From Gammaproteobacteria bacterium (GTDB lineage Bacteria; Pseudomonadota; Gammaproteobacteria; Chromatiales; Chromatiaceae), in the NCBI GenBank assembly GCA_020445405.1, contig JAGRGQ010000001.1:124001-188000 (forward strand): a stretch of 64,000 bases of DNA. The letters run 5' to 3'. Under the pieces are notes generated by a model, which saw nothing but the letters and a program-made list of their open reading frames with translations, had not been told where the DNA came from and searched no databases. Shown piece after piece: positions 10,305 through 17,936 of the stretch. Every line of letters begins with the position of its first letter. Position 1 is the first letter of the stretch. The position numbers and the translations under genes are program-made.

Positions 10305-13300
10305 AGCCGGTGAGGCTCTTTTTGCGCTGGCTATTGTGGTCGGTACTGCTGTTGATCCTGCTGCCGCTGGCGTTTACCGCGGCGCTGACGACCGAAACCG
10401 CCACCAGCTGGGTTCTGCAGCAGGTGCCTGCGCTGGTGCGGCCGCTGGGGGTGGAGTTCAGTTACGGCGGCAGTCGGGGTAACCTGCTGCAGCGTCTGGA
10501 GCTCAGCGGTGTACAAGTCACGCTGGCTGACACCCGCTTCGAAGTGGCGCGCCTGCTGCTGCAATGGCAGCCGCTGGCCCTCACCACGCGGACGCTGCAT
10601 ATTCAGGCGCTGGAACTGGCCGATGCGCGGCTGGTGCTGCCAACGCCGCCGGCCGAGAGTGCCGCTGCCATCCCCGAGATTCCCGATATCACGCTGCCGC
10701 TCGCGCTGCGGGTGGACAAATTCCTGCTCGAAAGCCTGCAGATCGAGCAGGGGGAGACCCGCCTCGGCGTCAGCCGGGCCGCGCTGGCGGCAAAGTTCGA
10801 CCAACAGGGTCTGCTGCTGCGCGATCTGCACTACCAGGGCGGCGGGGTGCAGCTGAACGGAGGCGCAACGATACAGGCAACCGCACCGCATGCCCTGACC
10901 GGAGAGCTTTCCGCTATCGTCGACCAGTCGCTCACCGGCGAACAGGTTGGTGAGGTGAAGGCAACCGCGGTGCTGGGCGGTACGGCGCTGGGGCCGGCGT
11001 TCGATCTGACATTGACTTCGCCAGCGGATCTGCATCTGCGCGGTTCGCTGAAGCTGGATCAGCTGCAGCCCGGTTTCGACCTGGTGGCTGAATGGCCCGG
11101 GTTGAACTGGCCGCTGCAGGGTGCCGCAGCAATCACTGCCCGGACAGGTCGGCTCACGCTGAACGGGGTGACCGGCGATTATCGGCTCGATTTGAAAACC
11201 GGTGTGGTCGGTGAGGGCGTGCCGTCCGCCACTATCGATCTGGCCGCCCGGGGTGACCTGCAGGGGATGAAGCTTCAGCCGCTCCGGATTGGCGTGCTGG
11301 ATGGCGAACTGCAGGCCAACGGAAACATTGCCTGGGACGGGACGGTTCGCTGGGATTTGGATCTGCGCGCAGAACGTATCAATCCCGGCCTCTACCAGCC
11401 TGATTGGCCGGGGCGCATAAACGGACGCATGAGTGTCAGCGGAGCCCTCGCTGCCCAGCCATCCGACGGAATCGCACTGCGCGCACGCATAGATGAACTG
11501 GCGGGCGATTTGCGCGGTCAGCAGTTCAGCGCCAGTGGCGGCCTGGATTATCGTGCGGATGAAGTGCATGCCAATAAATTTGAAATCGCGTCAGGTCCCA
11601 ACCGGGTCTATCTGGACGGTCGTGTCGGTGAAACACTTGACCTGAAGTTCGATATCAAGGCACCCGAACTGGCCTCTCTTTTTCCCGGGTTGTCAGGCAG
11701 GCTGGATGGGGCAGGGGCACTCGGCGGGACGCGCGCCGCACCCGTGGTCACAGCCGGACTCAATGGCGATGCGGTCGCTTACCAGGATTTGCGCACCCAG
11801 CACATCACTCTCAACCTGGATTGGCAGCAGAATGGGGGTAAAGGCGAACTGCGTCTGAGCGGACTGGATCTCCAGGGTGTTCAGGTCGCTGATCTGAACG
11901 CGGAAATTGACGGAACTGCGGCATCGCATCGCCTCAACCTGGAGGTCATGGCTGCGCCGTACAACATCGGGCTGACCGCCCAGGGGGGGATTCGGGAGCG
12001 TACCTGGGAGGGGACGCTGGCGCGTCTGAGTCTGGACGATCCCGGGCTGGGTGCATGGCTTTTACAGACACCCGCCAGGCTGCGCCTGAGCGAGACGCTG
12101 GTTCGCTCCGACCCGGTCTGCATGGTACAGGCTGCCGCCAGCGTCTGCATTGAGGGTGGATGGAGCGGAGAGAAGGGACTGGACATTGCCGGCGGGCTCA
12201 AGGGCTTTCAACTTGCGCGGTTGACGCCGTTGATGCCGGGCAAGGCGGCAATCGAAGGCGGATTGCAGGGGGCATTCAAGGTCACTGGAGCCACCGCCAA
12301 ACCGAATGTGCAGTTCCAGTTGCAGCCAGGCGACGGTTTGATCAGGGTGGCGGATGAGACACAGCCATTTGAAGTGGCTTATCGCAACGCGAAAATCGAC
12401 GGCAGCTTCAGGAATGACCGCGGGAGCGTCAACCTGAATTTCGAACTGGGAAGCCAGGGACGGGCACAGGGAGAGCTGCTGCTGGGAGCGGAGGAGCGCG
12501 GCAGCAGAGCGCTCGGCGGGAAGGTCAACGTCGATTTTCCCGACCTGGCGCTGGTGGCCGGATTTGTGCCGGTGCTGGAAAAAGTTCAGGGACAACTGCA
12601 TATCGAGGCGGTATTGGGAGGATCGCTGGCGAAGCCGCAAACCACTGGCGTACTGCAGATCGAAAACGCGCAGGGTGAGCTGCCGGCGGCGGGGATTGCA
12701 CTGTCCGATATCCAGCTGACCGCACGCGGCGACGGCAGCACGCCGTTGCGGATCCAGGGAGGGGTAAGATCCGGTGATGGCCGTCTCGAACTCGACGGCA
12801 ACGTCGATCTGTCGGCAACCGCTGGTCCCGCCGTGGATTTCACGGTCAAAGGGGAAAATTTCCAGGCTGTCAGGTTACCAGAGGCGGCGGTGGAGATCTC
12901 TCCCGATCTGCGGTTGCAGGGAAGCGGACCGTTTCATCTTAGCGGTAATCTGCGCATTCCCAAGGCCGTGATCGAAATCAGGGAACTGCCGGAAGGCACT
13001 GTTGCGGTTTCGGAAGACGAAATCGTTATTGGTCAGGAGTCGGTGCAGAAACCCGCTGCAAGCACGCAGAATCTGACCGCGGCCGTTCGCATTGTGCTGG
13101 GGAAGCTGGTGACATTCAGCGGTTTCGGATTGAAAACAGCGTTGACGGGCGCTGTGGATGCGCGTGTCGACAACAACGGCACCAGCGTAAACGGCAAGGT
13201 CGAAATGAAAGAGGGCAGTTACAGATCCTACGGACAGAATCTGAAGGTGGAGCAGGGGCGGCTGCTGTTCGCCGGGCCGCCGGGTAACCCGGATGTCGAT

Positions 13301-13777
13301 CTGCGTGCCGTGCGGGTGTCGCGCGACGGAGAGGTCAAGGCTTTTCTGGCGCTGAGCGGACCGTTGTCGAAGCCACGCCCGCGGGTCTACAGCATACCTT
13401 CGCTGCCGGATGCCGAGGCGCTGGCGTATCTGTTGACCGGAAACGGACTGCGGCAGGCGGACCGGAAGCAGGGTGCGAACATTGCGGGCGCGGCGCTGTC
13501 AATCGGTGTGTCCAAAAGCGAGCCGATGTTGCAGCAGCTGAGCGACAGGCTGGGTCTCGACGAGCTGCGCGTGGACAGCGACGGCAGATTGGAAGATAGC
13601 TCGCTGATTCTTGGAAAATATCTGAATCCCGACCTCTACCTGGGCTACTCACAGGGACTTTTCAATCCCGAGGGAGCGGTATTGCTGCGCCTGAAGCTGA
13701 GCGAAAAACTGGAGTTGGAGAGCCGCTCCGGCAGCGAGCAGTCGGTAGACCTGTTCTATCGCCTCGAGCACAATTGA
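10301..13777 (+). CDS. tamB: Translocation and assembly module inner-membrane protein TamB
   Basis: TamB is a very long AsmA-like protein anchored in the inner membrane by an N-terminal helix. It spans the periplasm as a beta-taco groove that reaches TamA. The 1158-residue product has the single N-terminal membrane helix (residues about 8-30), hundreds of residues of amphipathic beta-repeat character rich in G, L, D and Q, and a C-terminal DUF490/TamB domain. That domain includes the recognisable segments PPGNPDVDLRA and LPDAEALAYLLTG and the closing LGKYLNPDLYLGYSQGLF. It starts with GTG at 10301 inside the end of tamA. The length is in the usual range (about 1150-1350). Its 3' end is followed immediately by the AT-rich island. 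Confidence 0.95.
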   Translation: MKPVRLFLRWLLWSVLLLILLPLAFTAALTTETATSWVLQQVPALVRPLGVEFSYGGSRGNLLQRLELSGVQVTLADTRFEVARLLLQWQPLALTTRTLHIQALELADARLVLPTPPAESAAAIPEIPDITLPLALRVDKFLLESLQIEQGETRLGVSRAALAAKFDQQGLLLRDLHYQGGGVQLNGGATIQATAPHALTGELSAIVDQSLTGEQVGEVKATAVLGGTALGPAFDLTLTSPADLHLRGSLKLDQLQPGFDLVAEWPGLNWPLQGAAAITARTGRLTLNGVTGDYRLDLKTGVVGEGVPSATIDLAARGDLQGMKLQPLRIGVLDGELQANGNIAWDGTVRWDLDLRAERINPGLYQPDWPGRINGRMSVSGALAAQPSDGIALRARIDELAGDLRGQQFSASGGLDYRADEVHANKFEIASGPNRVYLDGRVGETLDLKFDIKAPELASLFPGLSGRLDGAGALGGTRAAPVVTAGLNGDAVAYQDLRTQHITLNLDWQQNGGKGELRLSGLDLQGVQVADLNAEIDGTAASHRLNLEVMAAPYNIGLTAQGGIRERTWEGTLARLSLDDPGLGAWLLQTPARLRLSETLVRSDPVCMVQAAASVCIEGGWSGEKGLDIAGGLKGFQLARLTPLMPGKAAIEGGLQGAFKVTGATAKPNVQFQLQPGDGLIRVADETQPFEVAYRNAKIDGSFRNDRGSVNLNFELGSQGRAQGELLLGAEERGSRALGGKVNVDFPDLALVAGFVPVLEKVQGQLHIEAVLGGSLAKPQTTGVLQIENAQGELPAAGIALSDIQLTARGDGSTPLRIQGGVRSGDGRLELDGNVDLSATAGPAVDFTVKGENFQAVRLPEAAVEISPDLRLQGSGPFHLSGNLRIPKAVIEIRELPEGTVAVSEDEIVIGQESVQKPAASTQNLTAAVRIVLGKLVTFSGFGLKTALTGAVDARVDNNGTSVNGKVEMKEGSYRSYGQNLKVEQGRLLFAGPPGNPDVDLRAVRVSRDGEVKAFLALSGPLSKPRPRVYSIPSLPDAEALAYLLTGNGLRQADRKQGANIAGAALSIGVSKSEPMLQQLSDRLGLDELRVDSDGRLEDSSLILGKYLNPDLYLGYSQGLFNPEGAVLLRLKLSEKLELESRSGSEQSVDLFYRLEHN

Positions 13778-13799
13778 CGGCTTGAGCAGGGTCGTGCAG

Positions 13800-13979
13800 T
13801 TTTTCGATGAATAGAACTCTCCCGAAGCAGATCGCTTCATCATGCCCGGTATGAGTAGCCATAGCCGCATCCTCGTGGTATGCCATTGCGAAAGGGAGGA
13901 TGTTTCGGTGATTCGAACCATCTCTGCCCGAAAGGCCACGACTAAAGAGCGCAGCTTTTATCCACAAAGTGTCCTATGA
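13800..13979 (+). pseudogene. brnT: Remnant of a BrnT-type toxin gene
   Basis: Directly ahead of brnA, one plus-strand frame reads NSPEADRFIMPG, SRILVVCHCERED and then ISARKATTKERSFY. This matches the C-terminal half of BrnT RNase toxins, whose hallmark is ISARKAT followed by E and Y a few residues on. It ends in a TGA at 13977-13979 that overlaps the brnA ATG at 13976, exactly as in intact brnTA operons. Upstream the frame meets a TAG at 13812-13814, and within 40 more bases it reaches the tamB stop. The N-terminal half, with the usual FEWDxxK motif, is therefore missing. The toxin is almost certainly inactive. A 42-residue product from the ATG at 13851 is possible but would be a fragment. 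Confidence 0.7.
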
Positions 13980-14203
13980 AAGCAGAATACGATTTCTCGA
14001 AAATGAAGTCTCGAAAAAACCCCTATGCGTCGAAATTGAAGAGGTCGGTAACAATTCGGCTGGGCGAAGATGTCATTGAATATTTCAAAGTAATGGCAAA
14101 AGAAACGGGTATACCATATCAGAGTCTGATCAACCTCTATCTAAGAGACTGTGTTTCCCAACATCGGGAGATTGATCTGAGCTGGCAAATGAAAAGGCCC
14201 TAA
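13976..14203 (+). CDS. brnA: BrnA-like ribbon-helix-helix antitoxin
   Basis: This is a 75-residue antitoxin that normally binds BrnT and represses the brnTA promoter as a dimer through a C-terminal ribbon-helix-helix. The sequence shows KRSVTIRLGEDVIEYFKVMAKETGIPYQSLINLYLRDCV, the typical beta strand and two helices of the BrnA/CopG-type fold, preceded by a short basic linker (MKSRKNPYASKLK). The ATG overlaps the stop of the brnT remnant. With the toxin destroyed it would be an orphan antitoxin, possibly still able to neutralise a related toxin or bind DNA. Its coding sequence is visibly richer in A and T than tamB before it, in line with recent acquisition. A generic CopG antitoxin is the alternative label. 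Confidence 0.75.
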   Translation: MKAEYDFSKMKSRKNPYASKLKRSVTIRLGEDVIEYFKVMAKETGIPYQSLINLYLRDCVSQHREIDLSWQMKRP

Positions 14204-14260
14204 CATGCAACAAGTCGTTCGCTGCGCTCACTACAAATGCATCGGTTACGGCTGGCAAAT

Positions 14261-14887
14261 ATGAAAAATCATCAGTATATTGAAAGACCAACAAGAGAGG
14301 CAATGCGTGAACTACCAAAGTTTGAGGGGTTGCCTCTGGAGAGAATTTGTCTAGTCCGCTCCAAGGACGACTTGATCTTTGCACATGAACAAATCAGCAA
14401 ATTCTCCCATGTTGGTTTTGATACTGAGAGCAAACCGGTCTTTGTTGCAAATCAGCCGAAAACAGGGCCACATCTGTTGCAGGTGTCTACACAGTACAAC
14501 GCATTTTTGTTTTTACCTAACCACACAACAAGTAACGAGCTTCTCTCTGAAATCATCCAATCAGAAAATATTGTCAAAGTAGGATTTGGCCTCAAATCGG
14601 ATCGAGGGCTCATATATAAAAAGCTCGGTTTTAAGCTACGCTCAACTTTAGATCTATCAGTAATCGTTCGTCGTTTAGGTTACAGACAGAAAGTAGGTCT
14701 TCAGGCAGCGGTAGCCATCGTACTTGAACAGTATCTACAAAAATCCAAGAGCTTGACTACCTCAAACTGGGCTAGAAACCCGTTAACCGCACGTCAGAAA
14801 CTCTACGCAGCCAATGACGCCTATGCAAGTTTTCAGGTTTATATGAAACTGACTGAAGTGGCCAAGCATTTGTTGGTAACAGCCTAA
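14261..14887 (+). CDS. 3'-5' exonuclease-domain protein (RNase D/WRN-like fold)
   Basis: This is a 208-residue protein with the DEDD exonuclease fold. HVGFDTESKP near residue 45-55 gives the DxE motif I. ENIVKVGFGLKSDRGLI near residue 105-120 gives motif II with its Asp. AANDAYASFQVY near residue 185-195 gives the C-terminal motif with Asp and Tyr. The presence of all three motifs suggests an active nuclease, but the target (RNA or DNA) cannot be told. The ATG at 14261 was preferred because the 60 bases ahead look like a non-coding spacer; an ATG at 14237 in the same frame is possible. The gene is AT-rich, stands in the cassette-like island between brnA and a VOC protein, and its stop codon lies inside an attC-like motif. 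Stand-alone exonucleases of this kind occur in mobile and defence contexts, but nothing here proves such a role. Confidence 0.72.
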   Translation: MKNHQYIERPTREAMRELPKFEGLPLERICLVRSKDDLIFAHEQISKFSHVGFDTESKPVFVANQPKTGPHLLQVSTQYNAFLFLPNHTTSNELLSEIIQSENIVKVGFGLKSDRGLIYKKLGFKLRSTLDLSVIVRRLGYRQKVGLQAAVAIVLEQYLQKSKSLTTSNWARNPLTARQKLYAANDAYASFQVYMKLTEVAKHLLVTA

Positions 14888-14939
14888 CATAATGCTTAAC
14901 ACCGTTAAACGCGGCGCCCTGTGAGCCCAAGCGTTGATG
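14882..14939 (+). other. attC-like cassette recombination site (tentative)
   Basis: Immediately at the stop codon of the exonuclease gene, GCCTAAC fits the RYYYAAC end of integron attC sites. About 50 bases later comes AAGCGTTGATG, which has the GTT core but does not fit GTTRRRY fully. Between them GCTT and AAGC can pair as inner arms. A weaker CCCTAAC also sits at the brnA stop (14197-14203). The placement right after AT-rich single genes is typical for cassettes. No integrase is in the window and the right end is imperfect, so this is only a candidate. Confidence 0.3.
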
Positions 14940-14975
14940 TGGCGCACAATTATCAACCCGTTGAGGGATAATATC

Positions 14976-15368
14976 GTGAAAAGTAATCCAGTCGTATGGT
15001 TTGAAATCTACGTGCAGGACATGGAACGTGCCAAAGCATTCTACGAAGCGGTGCTTGCTGTCACGCTGGAAAAAATGCCGGCCCCAACAGAGGAAATGGA
15101 TATGGAAATGTGGAGCTTTCCTGCTGACAAAGACAACTCAATGACCACCTATGGTGCATGTGGAATGCTCGTCAAAATGGAAGGATTTTCCTCTGGCAAT
15201 GGTGGCACACTGGTTTATTTTTCGTGTGAAGATTGTGCTGTGGAATCATCCCGCGTTATCGAGAATGGGGGAAGAGTTGTGAAGGGGAAAATGTCTATCG
15301 GTGAACACGGATTTATCAGCCTTGCACAAGACACCGAAGGCAATATGATCGGTTTTCACTCCATGTAG
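14976..15368 (+). CDS. VOC-family (glyoxalase/bleomycin-resistance fold) protein
   Basis: This is a 130-residue cytosolic protein with a vicinal-oxygen-chelate fold. It starts NPVVWFEIYVQDMERAKAFYEAVL, the usual first beta-alpha unit of the family, and ends GFISLAQDTEGNMIGFHSM, the closing strand with a metal-ligand-like Glu. Such proteins range from glyoxalases to antibiotic-binding proteins, and the substrate cannot be read from the sequence. I chose the GTG at 14976 because GAGGG lies about 8 bases upstream and the product then starts MKSNPVVWFE, as usual. Starting at 14934 would add 14 unlikely residues that overlap the attC-like site. The gene belongs to the AT-rich island and resembles VOC proteins often carried by gene cassettes. 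It is followed by a convergent serine hydrolase gene. Confidence 0.82.
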   Translation: MKSNPVVWFEIYVQDMERAKAFYEAVLAVTLEKMPAPTEEMDMEMWSFPADKDNSMTTYGACGMLVKMEGFSSGNGGTLVYFSCEDCAVESSRVIENGGRVVKGKMSIGEHGFISLAQDTEGNMIGFHSM

Positions 15369-15478
15369 TACCAGGAAAATTGGTCGTGACTTATATTGGG
15401 TTGGTAAAGTCCCCGACAAGCGACCGTGAACACTGCCGCCAGCCTGGCCGGAGCAGGTGTCGATGCAGGTCGGCTTGA

Positions 15479-16399
15479 TCAGTTGGTATTCGTTTGCAGC
15501 GCATTCTCGGCCAGTGCGACCAGGTCGCGCAGAATCTTCTCCCCTTTCGGGCTCTCCACCAGTGCGACCAGAATATAGCGGCGCCAGTCCGTTCCCCAGA
15601 CCAGCACCGAGTCTGCGTGCCACTGTTTCCATGTGCCGGATTTGCGGTAGAGCGTCGCGTCGGGCGCCAGTTCGTTCAGTGACTTGACGAACTTGTGCTC
15701 GATGCCGGGATCCGAGAGCATCTCGAGCATGTCACGGGATGCCTGTGTACTGATCAGACGGCCGGTTGCCAGCTGATAATAGAAGCGGCAGACCTGGGCC
15801 ACACTGGCGGCATGGGATATGCCGTTGACGGGGTCCGGAAATCGGGGCCCCTCCTTGGCGTAGCGTTTGCCGACCCACAATCCGCCGCTTTTTCCGTCAT
15901 AAAAGTGATACCGGGGATCCCGCAATACCTCGTTGACCCCCATCAGTCCGCCCAGCCGGTCGATCATGCGGGTGGCGGCCGAGTTGCTCGATGTCCGGAT
16001 CATCGCGTGCAGATCCTGTTCGATCTCGGGCGTCCGCTTCAGCTTTCCTTTTTCGAAATGGTCGAACGCTGCCAGCAGAATGGCGATTTTGGGCAGACTG
16101 GCCGCATACATCTCCTGCTGGCCGTTGACTTGAGCGTAGAGCGGCGCGGCAGGATCCGAAAGGTCCACCAGCCCGACTGCCATTTTTCGCTTTCTTATCA
16201 GTTTCCGCCACTGCAGGCGCGTGGAGAGCTGCTGTTCCAGCCGTTTCTGCAGACTGCGATCCGTATGCTTGATCAGGGGCAGCCAGTCGCCCCTGTGCAC
16301 CGAGACCGGCAGCTCCTGCAAATCCGCGGTCCTGGCGGTTGCGGTCAACATCAGAAAACAGAGGCCGAACCCGAAAAGGTGGCGCAGATGGATTTTCAT
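15479..16399 (-). CDS. Exported serine hydrolase, class A beta-lactamase-like fold
   Basis: This is a 306-residue protein with an N-terminal signal peptide (residues 1 to about 24, ending TARTA). It has the three SxxK-family catalytic motifs: SLPK at 101-104, SSN at 137-139 and KSG at 253-255. I cannot find the omega-loop ExxxN of true class A beta-lactamases. A D,D-peptidase or other acyl-serine hydrolase is therefore more likely than an antibiotic-resistance enzyme. The start ATG overlaps the stop of the upstream transporter gene by four bases (16396-16399), so the two are one operon. A second, different SxxK hydrolase lies at the other end of this four-gene group. It probably acts in the periplasm on a peptide or cell-wall substrate; the real substrate is unknown. 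Confidence 0.8.
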   Translation of the reverse strand: MKIHLRHLFGFGLCFLMLTATARTADLQELPVSVHRGDWLPLIKHTDRSLQKRLEQQLSTRLQWRKLIRKRKMAVGLVDLSDPAAPLYAQVNGQQEMYAASLPKIAILLAAFDHFEKGKLKRTPEIEQDLHAMIRTSSNSAATRMIDRLGGLMGVNEVLRDPRYHFYDGKSGGLWVGKRYAKEGPRFPDPVNGISHAASVAQVCRFYYQLATGRLISTQASRDMLEMLSDPGIEHKFVKSLNELAPDATLYRKSGTWKQWHADSVLVWGTDWRRYILVALVESPKGEKILRDLVALAENALQTNTN

Positions 16400-17766
16400 T
16401 TCGATATTTCCGGGAGTGGATGGTCCAGTAACCGCTTGTGCTCGCGCACCACCAGGATGGCCAGCGTGAGCCAGGCTCCGATCAGCAGCATATTGAACAG
16501 AATAAAGCTTACCGCCTCGATATTAAGCACTCTGGTACCGATCAGTACCGTCAGCGCCGCCAACCCGTCGCCCAGGCGCACGCACAGGGTATCGATGGCA
16601 GCCTTGGCCTTGTAGATCATCTCCCTGGTGGTCGGCAGCCAGAGCACCTGGCGTGCGGTGTTGTTCACCGAGTAGTTGGTGCCGTTCTCGGCCGTCTTGG
16701 CGGCGGTCACAACAGCCAGCGCGCTTTCGCTCGCCATCGCGCCGTAGCCCACCAGTGAAACCAGCGGCGGGGTCAGCATCAACGCGCCGAAGCCGCCCCA
16801 CCGCTGCAGCCTGGAGACGACGAAGGCCTGCAGCAGCAGACCGGTCAGATTGACCCAGAAATAGAGATTGCTGTAGAAGGCCGTGGTACCCGCTTTGGTG
16901 GCGGCGGCGTCCAGACCCTCCGTCTCCAGAGCGCGCTGCACCAGCGCGAACAGAATGTTCTCGCCATTGGTCATGACCCAGAACATCGCGAACACCATCA
17001 GCGCGGTGAGCCTCAGATAACGGGTCCGCATAATCAGGCCGTAGGCGCCTGCGGTATCGGGTGCGGCGGCATGTGCACCGGTGTCGGTGCCGCTGTGGTT
17101 TTTGCTCACGCCGTGACGGTCGACCCAACGTGCCAGCATCAGCGCCAGCAGCAGCGGAACGCAGGCCACCAGCAGCAGGTGGAAGGTCTCGATCGCCAGA
17201 TCCTTCACCATTATCTCACCCAGCCAGGAACCCACCACGGCGCCGCTGGACGCACCCAGCGCAATCAGCGGAAACAGCCTTTTGCCGCGCTCTTCATCGT
17301 AGAGATCGGCGGCGAAGGACCAGAACTGGGCCACCAGCGTCACCGCGAAGATGCCCGTCCAGAGGTAAAACACCAGCCCCAGATAGGGCACCAGCTGAAA
17401 CAGGAATCCCGGGTGCAGCAGCCAGAAGAGCAGCAGATTGACGGTGAAAAACAGCCCGACACGGCTGATCAGGTCGCGCCTGAACCAGCGCGTCGTGAGT
17501 CTGGCGTAAAACGGAATCACAGCAAACAGCAGCAGGGACTGGGCAAAGCTCGAATAAGCCTTGACCTCGATTTTACTCAGTCCCGCGATGACCGAGATGG
17601 AGAGCCAGCCCTCGCGCACCGGTTTGATGAAGTAATAGGCGCACAACACCAGGAAGATAGTGGTGAACAGTGTCAGCGCCGGCACCACTTCGCCGGGGCG
17701 CACCTCGGTGACAACACCCAGCAGACGCCGCGGCCAGCTGGGGCTGGATGTAGTGGAGAGGGACAT
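16396..17766 (-). CDS. MFS-superfamily membrane protein of the ADP/ATP (NTP/NDP) carrier type
   Basis: This is a 456-residue integral membrane protein with about 12 hydrophobic segments. The opening region (RPGEVVPALTLFTTIFLVLCAYYFIKPVREGWLS) and YDEERGKRLFPLIALGASSGAVVGSWLG in the middle resemble the bacterial NTT/TLC-like MFS branch. These relatives of plastid and rickettsial nucleotide carriers are widespread in free-living bacteria and mostly of unknown substrate. TREMIYKAKAAIDTLCVRLGDGL near residue 370 is also characteristic. The gene is first in an operon with the serine hydrolase and diverges from an exported dikinase-like protein across 170 bases. That setting suggests it moves a substrate or product between cytosol and periplasm. 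Nucleotide exchange is not shown and should not be assumed. Confidence 0.75.
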   Translation of the reverse strand: MSLSTTSSPSWPRRLLGVVTEVRPGEVVPALTLFTTIFLVLCAYYFIKPVREGWLSISVIAGLSKIEVKAYSSFAQSLLLFAVIPFYARLTTRWFRRDLISRVGLFFTVNLLLFWLLHPGFLFQLVPYLGLVFYLWTGIFAVTLVAQFWSFAADLYDEERGKRLFPLIALGASSGAVVGSWLGEIMVKDLAIETFHLLLVACVPLLLALMLARWVDRHGVSKNHSGTDTGAHAAAPDTAGAYGLIMRTRYLRLTALMVFAMFWVMTNGENILFALVQRALETEGLDAAATKAGTTAFYSNLYFWVNLTGLLLQAFVVSRLQRWGGFGALMLTPPLVSLVGYGAMASESALAVVTAAKTAENGTNYSVNNTARQVLWLPTTREMIYKAKAAIDTLCVRLGDGLAALTVLIGTRVLNIEAVSFILFNMLLIGAWLTLAILVVREHKRLLDHPLPEISK

Positions 17767-17805
17767 GAATGAGCAATGCCGAATTGGATGTTAGAATGGA
17801 GCGCT

Positions 17806-17834
17806 ATTATGTAACGAGAATCCAGCAGCAACAA
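17806..17834 (-). promoter_or_regulatory. Possible sigma70-type promoter for the transporter-hydrolase operon
   Basis: On the minus strand, TTGTTG (17834-17829) and CATAAT (17811-17806) are separated by 17 bases within the 170-base divergent spacer, about 40 bases before the transporter start. The -35 is weak (three of six). No equally good plus-strand promoter was found for the dikinase-like gene. Confidence 0.3.
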
Positions 17835-17936
17835 GCGGCGGCCGAATGCTGCCGGGGAGAGTAGAATCCAGGCGGCGGCAAAAGTTTCCGGGAACCTCCA
17901 CAACCCACCGAATCACCATCAGCACAGGAATTCAGC

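Noticed and set aside
15479-16399. Antibiotic-resistance beta-lactamase
   Set aside because: The SxxK, SxN and KSG motifs are present but the omega-loop glutamate motif of class A enzymes was not found, and the gene sits in an envelope operon.
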